This document shows, in pieces, positions 56,001 to 64,000 of a DNA stretch of 64,000 bases (position 1 is its first letter; each line of letters opens with the position of its first letter). The notes below the pieces were generated by a model, which saw nothing but the letters and a program-made list of their open reading frames with translations, searched no databases and was not told the DNA's origin. This DNA comes from Raphanus sativus (taxonomy: Eukaryota; Streptophyta; Magnoliopsida; Brassicales; Brassicaceae). The stretch lies in the NCBI RefSeq assembly GCF_000801105.2, contig NC_079516.1, forward strand, positions 23,969,043 to 24,033,042, in the 5' to 3' direction. Made by a program: the position numbers and the translations under genes.

Positions 56001-58018
56001 TGTTGGTTTAGCCACTAATGATCATGAAGCTACAATCTCAGGTGATGCATATTCGTCTGAAATCCCTGTCCCTGCAGCTCCAACTTCTACTCGCAGAACA
56101 ACTAAACCACCAAGCCATCTCAAAGATTATCATTGCTACGCAGTGAACTCTTCTACTGAGCATCCTGTCTCCAACGTCCTCTCTTATGATGCCTTATCAG
56201 ACCCTTACCTGATGTTTATTAATGCTGTTGACAGCATTCCTGAACCTACCACCTATGCTCAGGCACTCAAGTTTAGGGAATGGTGTAAGGCAATGGATAT
56301 AGAGATTGTGGCACTTGAAGATAATGGAACTTGGTTAATTTTTTCTCTACCTGAAGGGAAACAGGCCGTGGGATGTAAGTGGGTCTTCAAGATCAAGCTA
56401 AACACTGATGGAACCATAGAAAGATACAAAGCACGAGTTGTGGCTAAAGGTTATACTCAGCAAGAAGGTCTTGATTATGTTGAAACTTTCTCCCCTGTTG
56501 CCAAGTTGGCCACTGTCAAACTCCTACTCGCTGTTGCTGCTGCCAAAGGATGGTCACTCTCTCAACTAGATATCTCCAATGCATTTCTAAATGGGGATCT
56601 AGAGGAGGAGATTTACATGACTCTACCACCTGGATACGCAGCAAGACAGGGGGAATCTCTTCCTCCTAATGCAGTCTTGCGTCTCAAGAAATCAATCTAC
56701 GGTTTGAAGCAGGCCTCTCGGCAATGGTTTCTGAAATTTTCTGCAACGCTGCTTGAGTTGGGATTTCACACTTCTTCTGGTGACCACACACTGTTCTTGA
56801 AGAACTCTGGGGATGTTTACATGGCGGTTCTAGTGTATGTTGATGATATAATCATCGCAAGTAGCTGTGACAAAGCTACAGAGTTGCTGAAAACAGCTTT
56901 GAAGTCTTCTTTCAAACTCCGTGATTTGGGTCCTCTACGTTACTTTCTTGGTCTTGAGGTAGCTCGATCTTCTGCTGGAATCACCATCTGTCAAAGAAAG
57001 TATGTTCTTGACCTCTTAACAGAGATTGGGTTACTTGGTTCAAAACCTTCTTCTATACCAATGGACCCTAGCATCAAACTTTCTCTTGAAGATGGTGAGC
57101 TTCTCTCTGATGTGGAGTCTTATCGACGCCTTATTGGAAAACTCTTGTATCTCACTTTCACTCGGCCCGACATCACGTTTGCGGTGCACAAACTGTGTCA
57201 GTTCACCTCTGCTCCTCGCGTTCCTCATCAGCAAGCTGCATACAAAGTCCTTCGCTACTTAAAGGGCTCTATTGGTCAAGGCTTGTTCTACTCTGCACAG
57301 TCTGATTTAAAGCTCTCCGCTTTTGCTGATGCAGATTGGATCACCTGCCCTGACACTCGCCGTAGCGTCTCAGGCTTTTGCATGTTCATTGGGACATCTT
57401 TGATATCTTGGAAGTCAAACAAACAAGATGTAGTGTCCAATTCTTCTGCTGAGTCCGAGTATCGCGCTATGTCTGATGCAGTACGAGAAATGCTATGGTT
57501 TCGCAATCTTCTTGAGGATCTTTGGATTGACATCTCCGAACCAGCTCCTCTCTACTGTGACAACACTGCAGCTCTCCACATAGCCAACAACTCTGTGTTC
57601 CATGAACGCACAAAGCATGTGGAAAAAGCTTGCCACATAGTTCGGGAACAAGTGAATATGGGACAGATCAAGACCCTACATGTTCGGTCTGTGAATCAGC
57701 TTGCTCACTTGCTTACTAAACCTCTTTATCCTAATCCTTTCCGACATCTCTTAGGCAAGATGGGCATTATTAACATATATGCTCCATCTTGAGGGGGAAT
57801 ATTGATATGTAATAGATTGTCGGTTATGTAAATCCGGTTTAGTAATTGTACATTGATATCCGGTTTGTTCCGGTTAGGAAGTTACAACTGTATATAGTCA
57901 TTTGACTACGTTCAATAAAATTCAACAGAAAGTATTCCTATTTTGTCTTTTCTCTCTCGAGTCTCTCTCGCCATTGTTATGCTCAGAGAGCTTTCTGTTC
58001 ACCCCTTGTTCACTAATA
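53028..58018 (+). mobile_element. Young Copia LTR retrotransposon, near-complete, 4991 bp
   Basis: LTRs 53028-53246 and 57800-58018, 219 bp each, starting TATTGATATG and ending CACTAATA. I count three differences between them (about 98.6% identity). Perfect target duplication GATGC (53023-53027 and 58019-58023). Primer-binding site TGGTATCAGAGC at 53247-53258, complementary to initiator tRNA-Met; purine tract GAGGGGGAA just before the right LTR. The coding region has only two disabling changes. Confidence 0.95.
53357..57792 (+). pseudogene. Gag-pol of the young Copia (one frameshift, one stop)
   Basis: Gag starts at 53357 (MVVTLRRNRR). A small deletion at about 53810 shifts the frame; the second frame then runs through the zinc knuckle CSHCGVEGHVIDRC (about 54298) and the protease WIIDSGATHHVSH (54687) to a TGA at 55042-55044. 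After that stop the same frame stays open to 57792 with WHRRLGHTSF, the integrase (HIDVWGPF, VRSDNAPEL, EQNSVVERKHQ), reverse transcriptase (LDISNAFLNG, VYVDDIIIAS) and RNase H (ADADWITCPDTRRSVSG, SSAESEYRAM, LLTKPLYP). Apart from the shift and the stop the polyprotein is whole, fitting the near-identical LTRs. Confidence 0.92.
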
Positions 58019-58023
58019 GATGC

Positions 58024-58737
58024 AGTGGTTTATCGGAAAATCGCATTCAACATTCACTACCAGGTTGAGACGTGGGGCTCAAGGTCATCTAAGCAAAAGC
58101 CGAGAGCTTATGTGCTTGCTTCCTGAGGCATCTAAGAAAGAAAAGTCAACAGTGGGTTCAGCTCTGGCCGGAAAGATAACATTTCCCAAGATGAGGCTTG
58201 CTCTGGTTCAAGATCTTTTTTGTTGCCATGGAAAGGAGCTTATGAGTTTTGTCTTCGGAGAACGCATAAAGAGAATACCGACAAGTTGGTTTGTGTAATT
58301 TCTGTGTGGGCCAAGAGTAAAAAGAAATATGGACCTGAGGTGGAGATTATTAAGAAAATAGGCCCAGTTTTAATTCTTAGCCCAACTCCAGCTCGTGTAA
58401 GAAATCCTGCATAGAACAAAACTAATTAACGCTCGGCTATTTTCCTTTCTCATGTTAATGTTGGTCAAACACATTAGAAAGACTAAAGGAAATAGGAGCA
58501 CAGGCGGTGTTGGCGTATTATAAATAGGAGGCATCATTGAAGACTTTGATTCATCCTAAAAAAACAAAGAAGATCCGAGGACACAAGAAGAGAGAGAAAG
58601 CTCAAGAGAGATCGGGGTAGAGAAGAAACTAAGGCTATAGACATTGTTCGAGTCATATCTCTTAGAAATAGAGTTTCTTTGATCTTTTTATCTTATGTTG
58701 TGTTCTTCATATGGAGTCATGTTTTATACAAAGAAAA
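58024..58737. other. Unclassified DNA between Copia and GFS9 tail
   Basis: Contains an open stretch (58030-58300) with no family I recognise, then 58440-58680 resembling a promoter/leader: a TATA box TATTATAAATAGG at about 58519 and a purine-rich transcript-like stretch AAGAAGAGAGAGAAAG. It might be the start of an LTR element or an expressed gene piece. Confidence 0.3.
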
Positions 58738-58790
58738 CAGTTTCCACCCGAGACAGTGGAAGTTGTGGGAGACAGTTTCCACCCGAGACG
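58738..58790. repeat. Short direct repeat at the breakpoint with the GFS9 tail
   Basis: CAGTTTCCACCCGAGAC occurs twice (58739-58755 and 58773-58789), the second copy ending three bases before GFS9/TT9 exon 21 homology begins. It marks the breakpoint and may have formed during repair. Confidence 0.5.
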
Positions 58791-58792
58791 TA

Positions 58793-58966
58793 CCATTCAG
58801 GAGCGACGAGTTTTGTCACTCTGCTTACTCAATGGTTGCACATGAGATGGATCTACAATGTAGCGAGGTGGAAAGGAGGTTAAAGCCATTGTTTGAACTT
58901 GATAGACACCAACAAGATCAATCAACCATTACTTCTGATGCCTTCCCTTCCTCTTCTTCCAGCTGA
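58793..58966 (+). pseudogene. GFS9: GFS9/TT9 exon 21 tail next to the intact PPR gene
   Basis: From CATTCAGGAGCGACGAG to the TGA at 58964-58966 it matches the last 57 or so codons of GFS9/TT9 ([30 protein letters not shown]). The 3' UTR follows and converges on the PPR gene, as it does at 14.2-14.4 kb. It is probably the original 3' end left behind when the intervening DNA was inserted or duplicated. Confidence 0.88.
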
Positions 58967-59200
58967 TCTTATTTGTGTTGCATTCATAATGTATAAGATA
59001 AAATCTTCAGTCCTTTAGAGCAGTAGCTTCCATGAATTGTCAGGTTTATTTTTCTCTTTCTCTGCATTTTCTGTTTCTTTTCATTGATTCTTTTTGTAAT
59101 ATCTTAGTGTGGTATCATTGTATATTTGAAATTGAAACAATACATTAGTGAATTTCAATTATCGCTGAAAATAGCTTTAGTCACCAAAAAAAAAACAGTG

Positions 59201-61240
59201 TTACATTTCACTATTGGCTACAAAAATTTCTTCAAGTAACATGGATGCATGCTTTTCTGAGTCCTCCACATCAGTCTTTCCCTCAAGCCCCACAACAAGT
59301 GCTACAAAGGTACTCTCATTTGGAACCATTCCCCTTTGAACCATCACACCAATCAACTCGCATGCTTTCTCAACATCTCCTACACTGCAATATCCATGTA
59401 TAAGAGTATTATACAAAACCACATCAGGCTTTAGCCCAGCATCAAGCAACTTATTAAACAAAACCATAGCATCACCCATCCTCTGCGCTCTGCAATACCC
59501 ATGTAGCAACGCACTGCACGTCACAACGTCAGGTTGCACTCTAAGATCAGCCATGTAATGCCACAGAAGAAACGCTTCCTGAAAATCCCCCTTCTTGGAA
59601 AACCCACCAATCACATCAGTGAATGCTAACACACTTGGAACAAAACCCCTTCGGATAAGCTCACTGACAATACCATTTGCTTCATCAACATATCCTCTAA
59701 CCACCATGCTGTGTATCAAGATATTGTAGGTTGCAACATCTGGAGAGATACCAGCAGATCTCATTCCATCCATAAGCTCAAAAACTTTATTCAGCTGATG
59801 ACTCTTCCCATACCCATGCATTAGATTGTTATATGCAACAACATCTGGCACCAAACCTTCCAATTTCATATTCCGAAACAATGTTTCTGCGTCGCCTACG
59901 TTTCCAAACTTGCTGCAACCACCAATAAGCAGTGTATATGTAGTTAAAGAAGGCGAGTTTCCGCTTGTCAACATAGCTCCAAAATACTGGAAAGCTTTAT
60001 CTATTTTGCCTAATTTACAGTATCCACCTATCATAGTAGTATAACAAACACAATCAGGGAGGAGACCCAACTCAAAGATCTCCTGAAACACGGTACAAGC
60101 TTTAAGCATGTCTCCCTCGCCACATATCTTCGACAGAAAGCTACTGTACACAAAAATATTTGGTCTGAGACGAAAATAATGAATGAGTTTAACTGCTTCC
60201 TCTGGCTTTCCCGCCTTGCAGAACCCATCTATAACACAACTGACTGATACAGAATCCTGAGAGATACCAAAGAGTTTGAGATTGAACAGTACCGAAGTCG
60301 CTTCTTTTAGAAACCCTGCCTTACATAATCTATCAATGAACACTGTAAATGCCACAATGTCTGGTTTGATTCCATACTGTTGTTTCATCTCCATAAGCAG
60401 CTCCCAAGCTTTATCAAAACTACCATCAGAGCAGTGTTTGCTAATGAATAAGCTAATCACAGCAGCGTTAAGATGCCTCCCTCGACTAATCATGTGTTCA
60501 ACAAACTCCCTTGCTAACTCCAATCCGTGAATCCGTAGAATCTCTTTGAGCAACGAAATACAAACCCCTCTCGAAGGAAAGATACCTAACTGATCCATCT
60601 TGTAAGCTAGTTTCATGGCTATGTCTACTTTTCTCTCTTTAACACAAGAATCAACCAGCATGCTAAACACTGTCTCCAAAACCTTACGATCACCACGAGT
60701 TTCAAAAAGATCATTCATCACTAAACACACTCCATGGGATCTCTTCACCAGGTGGAGAAGCATGTCAACAGCTCTATAATTCATGTTTCCAGATACCAAA
60801 ATGTGAATCATACGGCAGATAGACCTGGTTGAGTGCTCAGCACCAATCCACAACTCTGACCACTTAAAGAAGTAAAGAGCGATAGAAGCATCATTAGTCT
60901 CTGCAAACAAATCATCCAAAATCCTAATGACTTTGTATTCATCAAGCTCGATACTAAACACACTATCAAACCTATTTATCCAACCGTGCTTTACAAGAAC
61001 ACTCCTAATAGTTTCAACACAAGCATCTGAGACTTCAATGCGCTTCAGAGAGTCTTCACCAAAAGGCTTACAGGAACAAACTCCAGTGCTTGAAGCATAA
61101 TGTCGTGAACCGCTATGAAGTCTTGTTGGGTTATTATAATCAGGCAGAGAAGGAAGAAGAAAGGTGGTGGACCAGATATATCGAAAAGCCTTAGTTCTCG
61201 CAAACCCAGAAGACTTGAGTATTGAGTTTGAAACCCACAT
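59201..61240 (-). CDS. P-class pentatricopeptide repeat protein, 679 aa
   Basis: Starts at ATG 61240-61238 (MWVSNSILKSSGFARTKAF) and stops at 59203-59201. The upstream extension of the frame to 61330 has no ATG, only GTG, and a likely acceptor lies just before ATTACTACTACTGGG, suggesting a 5' UTR intron. The basic, Ser/Arg-rich N-terminus suggests mitochondrial targeting. After a roughly 200-residue leader come about a dozen tandem 35-aa PPR motifs of P type, e.g. GLVPDVVAYNNLMHGYGKSH and ISPDVATYNILIHSMVVRGY. No E or DYW domain follows, so it is more likely an organellar RNA-binding/stability factor than an editing factor. It resembles Arabidopsis At2g19280. Its C-terminal codons are copied at 14.4 and 42.5 kb. 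Confidence 0.92.
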   Translation of the reverse strand: MWVSNSILKSSGFARTKAFRYIWSTTFLLPSLPDYNNPTRLHSGSRHYASSTGVCSCKPFGEDSLKRIEVSDACVETIRSVLVKHGWINRFDSVFSIELDEYKVIRILDDLFAETNDASIALYFFKWSELWIGAEHSTRSICRMIHILVSGNMNYRAVDMLLHLVKRSHGVCLVMNDLFETRGDRKVLETVFSMLVDSCVKERKVDIAMKLAYKMDQLGIFPSRGVCISLLKEILRIHGLELAREFVEHMISRGRHLNAAVISLFISKHCSDGSFDKAWELLMEMKQQYGIKPDIVAFTVFIDRLCKAGFLKEATSVLFNLKLFGISQDSVSVSCVIDGFCKAGKPEEAVKLIHYFRLRPNIFVYSSFLSKICGEGDMLKACTVFQEIFELGLLPDCVCYTTMIGGYCKLGKIDKAFQYFGAMLTSGNSPSLTTYTLLIGGCSKFGNVGDAETLFRNMKLEGLVPDVVAYNNLMHGYGKSHQLNKVFELMDGMRSAGISPDVATYNILIHSMVVRGYVDEANGIVSELIRRGFVPSVLAFTDVIGGFSKKGDFQEAFLLWHYMADLRVQPDVVTCSALLHGYCRAQRMGDAMVLFNKLLDAGLKPDVVLYNTLIHGYCSVGDVEKACELIGVMVQRGMVPNESTFVALVVGLEGKTDVEDSEKHASMLLEEIFVANSEM

Positions 61241-62696
61241 AAACAGGGACTGGTGGTCGGAACCCAGTAGTAGTAATCTGAAGAAGAAAAGAACAAACTT
61301 TATGTCAATTTTTGGTTTTGACAGAAACACAATAGCATCAATTTCTCACTGTATCAGAGATTATTAACACAAGTTCGAAATACCTTTTGTTAGAGTTTAG
61401 ATGGAGCACATATCATGTCAGAAAAGTTTCCACAAATCCAATGTTTTTCCCGATAAATGGTGAGGCAAAGAACGGTACACTGTCTTGCAATCGTCGGGAG
61501 GGATGGGATAATGGGAACGGGGAATAGGTGGCCGGACCGGAGCAGAGGTAAATAGAGAGAGAAGATGAAATATTTGGTTCCATTATTAATTCCAGCCGGG
61601 TTTCATAAAACCAAATATGGGTCCTCACTTATGGGCTCATATTAGAAATTTAAGGCCCAAATATAAAACCATTAAATTGACTTTCTTTAAGCTTTCGACG
61701 GGTGACATGTAGCATCAAAGTTGAGTTATAATAAAAGTTACAATTAAATGTAAGTAAAAATAGTATATGATAAAAACTGTACATTTATGTGGTGAATTCC
61801 CAGTAAAAGTATAAAATATTTTTTTATCAGTATTGTTGATTGGTAACATTTTTGATGTATAAGTTACAGTATATATTATTTGTCAAATATAAATAATATT
61901 TTAATAAGAATATTAAAAAAATACATAAATTAAATTAACTAAGGATGTTGATATATATATAAAGCTCCGTGTATATACATATAAATAATTTATGTACATA
62001 AACTTTTAATTCCCCAACAGTACTAAAAATTAAAATTATTTGAAAATTTTAATTGACTATTTTAGTGGAACTTATATAAATATTGTATGTATGTAACTTT
62101 TTAGTCACCGAAGAAAATTAACAACTAAATTATAGAATTTTAACTAATTAAATGAAAATATGATTTTATAAAAGTTTTTGGTATAATTTAGAGAAAAACT
62201 TTGGGTAACAAATATGTAACCATATTATATTGTTAAATATATGTATTGCATTAAAACTAAACGTACAAGGTTTCTTTAATGTATTGCAAATTTTTAAAAT
62301 TGTTAAATATTCAAAAAATAGACGTTCTATGGGTAGTTAAGTGGGTAGTTAATTGGCAAATCCAAAATTTTATTTAACTCATATCTTAATACATGAGATT
62401 TTTGTTGATGTAGATTTAATATTTGAGTTATCATTTTTACAAAGGCTATAACTCAAATTTGTAACTCAACAATAATCAATTATAACTCAAACACAACTTC
62501 AAAATCTTAAAACTAATTCTTGATTGGTAACATTTTTGATTTATATGCTTAACTCAATCTAAATCAAGTGTAATAGATGTTACCAATCAAAGCCTAAGTA
62601 AAAAAAATCTAAACCCTTATTGTCCTCCGATTCTACCGTTTCAGCTCAACCGAAAAATGATAAATATCATTTTCCTCCGATGCGTAGAGATCCCTT
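61241..62696. other. PPR promoter region and AT-rich intergenic DNA
   Basis: 5' UTR and promoter of the PPR gene to about 61600, then very AT-rich DNA with no coding frame. Near 62515-62620, TTGATTGGTAACATTTTTGAT and TGTTACCAATCAAAG form an inverted arrangement that may be the end of a small MITE. No gene seen. Confidence 0.5.
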
Positions 62697-64000
62697 TGTT
62701 AGGATAAGTATGGGTTTAAGTTGAGATAAACATGTAAATATTAGAGATAAATATTCTCTAATATAAGTCAGTAGAAGTTATCTTGTAAGTATGTATATAT
62801 ATCGAGCTTGACATGATCAATACACAGAAAATATTCAGTACTTGCTTGAGTTTAACATGGTATCAGAGCAATAGATCCATTCAATTACGATCTGTTGCTT
62901 GTTCGATATTTGTTCACATAAAACACTAGGTTTTCATCTTCGACAGAGTTATGGGAGATGATAAGGGTATTGTTGTCGGCGTGTCCGAAGAGAACGGGGC
63001 GACCTCACCATATTCGATTTTCTCATCAGATAACCCTGGAGCCTTGATCACTTCAGTTCAGTTAAAGGGCGAGAATTACAATGAATGGGCGACGGAGATG
63101 ATGAATGCTCTCCAAGCCAAGAGGAAGATTGGTTTCATTGATGGAACGTTGAAGAAGCCAGCAGAAGGACACGCTGATCTTGATCTTGGCTCAGCGTTAA
63201 CTCAATGATTGTTGGGTGGTTACGAACATCTATCGAGCCACGAGTCAGGTCAACAGTGACCTTTATAACAGATGCTCAGAAACTTTGGGAGAATCTTAAA
63301 GAGAGGTTCTCGGTTGGTAAAAAGGTGAGAGTGCATCAGTTGATGTCCAAACTGGCCTCGTGCAGACAGGATGGGCAGGCGGTGATTGACTACTATGGTC
63401 GTCTGGCGAAGATGTGGGAAGAACTCCAGACATATCGACCACCACCGGCTTGTACTTGCGATGCAGCTGCCGTGTATGAGAAGGAAAGAGAAGATGAGAG
63501 AGTACATCAGTTTGTGATGGGGCTAGATGAGTCCAGATTTGGGCATATTGTTACTGCGATCATAGAAGCAGACGTACTTCCTTATCTTGGAAAAGTCTAC
63601 AATAAGATCGTGCGTGAGGAAGATCGTCTAAACTCTGCAAAGATCCGAGAACAACAGCAGGAGGCTGTGGGATTTGCAACTAGACGTGAGGGTAACAATG
63701 ATGAGAACAAGACAAGTGTGACACGAGGAGGATCATCTGATGACTACGCCTCGCAGTCGTCACAAAACAGAGGTCGAGATAGAACCTGTTCTAACTGTGG
63801 GAGAACAGGGCATGAGAAGTCAGCTTGTTGGCAATTAATAGGCTACCCCGAGTGGTTCACTGAGAGAGGAGGAAGAGGAACTCGAGGTGTATCTAGAGGA
63901 GGTGGTCGCAGGAGTAGTTCGTCCAGAGGAAGAGGACAAGCTAACGCCGCATATGCAACTACAGCAAATGTATCAAGCGCAGGACCACCTGAGTTGACTC
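62697..64000 (+). mobile_element. Copia LTR retrotransposon, 5' part, continues past the window
   Basis: LTR 62697-62857 (161 bp), TGTTA...TAACA, followed directly by the primer-binding site TGGTATCAGAGC (62858-62869) and gag. The pol genes and right LTR lie beyond 64000. Confidence 0.88.
62951..64000 (+). pseudogene. Copia gag, frameshifted, truncated by window edge
   Basis: ATG 62951 (MGDDKGIVVGVSEE) opens the gag domain (VQLKGENYNEWATEMMNALQ). A frameshift at about 63180 stops this frame at 63206-63208, while gag continues one frame over (SMIVGWLRTSIEPRVRS, ITDAQKLWENLKERFS) without further stops to the window end. It includes the zinc knuckle CSNCGRTGHEKSAC (about 63790) and an Arg/Gly-rich RGG tail. 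Confidence 0.85.

Noticed and set aside
59201..61330. Longer 709-aa version of the PPR protein
   Set aside because: The extension begins with GTG, not ATG, and a splice acceptor-like site lies inside it; the first ATG at 61240 fits a targeting peptide.

Overview
The window is nuclear DNA from a plant, almost certainly a Brassicaceae (Brassica/Raphanus-like). It is AT-rich and its genes have many introns. Recognisable genes match Arabidopsis families closely, and about half the window is transposon or duplicated debris. Family and locus names come from memory of Arabidopsis proteins; no search was run, and the species cannot be fixed from sequence alone.

Layout. 0-8 kb: a minus-strand Helitron end, a 1.55-kb TIR element carrying pieces of plastid ClpP6, a small hydrophilic protein gene, an intact small heat-shock protein gene (HSP18.5/At2g19310-like), a broken endosulfine-family pseudogene and a second Helitron end. 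8-9 kb: a GC-rich unclassified repeat. 9.8-14.2 kb: an intact 21-exon GFS9/TT9 gene (CLEC16A-like trafficking factor) whose exons I mapped; they sum to 852 codons including the stop. 59.2-61.2 kb: an intact mitochondrial-type PPR gene (At2g19280-like) on the opposite strand. GFS9/TT9 and the PPR gene were probably once tail-to-tail neighbours a few hundred bases apart, because their joined 3' ends recur as fragments at 14.1-14.7, 42.2-42.8 and 58.8-59.2 kb.

The roughly 45 kb between them is the unusual part. It is built from repeated units carrying a small secreted cysteine-rich defensin-like (DEFL) gene. There are six copies, all on the minus strand: A (17.7 kb, frameshifted), B (20.5 kb, exon 2 only), C, D and E (25.2, 29.5, 33.7 kb; each an intact two-exon gene for 88 aa) and F (45.2 kb, nonsense mutation). 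C, D and E lie in a tandem array of about 4.1-4.2 kb units; each unit ends in a fragment of GFS9/TT9 exons 20-21, and the fragments after C and D carry a truncated LTR. The LTR belongs to the RE1-like Copia element that sits whole at 36.5-42.2 kb in the fragment after E, so the Copia insertion came before the amplification.

Mobile elements have cut the region further: a CACTA (En/Spm) element inside the intron of DEFL copy B, TIR MITEs with clean empty sites in sister copies, a solo LTR nested in the RE1-like Copia gag, a Tork-like Copia remnant (47.2-52.7 kb), a young Copia with 219-bp LTRs differing at three positions (53.0-58.0 kb), and the 5' part of another Copia running off the right edge (62.7-64 kb).

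I found no operon, CRISPR array or rRNA gene and recognised no tRNA gene. The main novelty is the amplified DEFL cluster wedged between two housekeeping-type genes, with its history readable from nested insertions and deletions.
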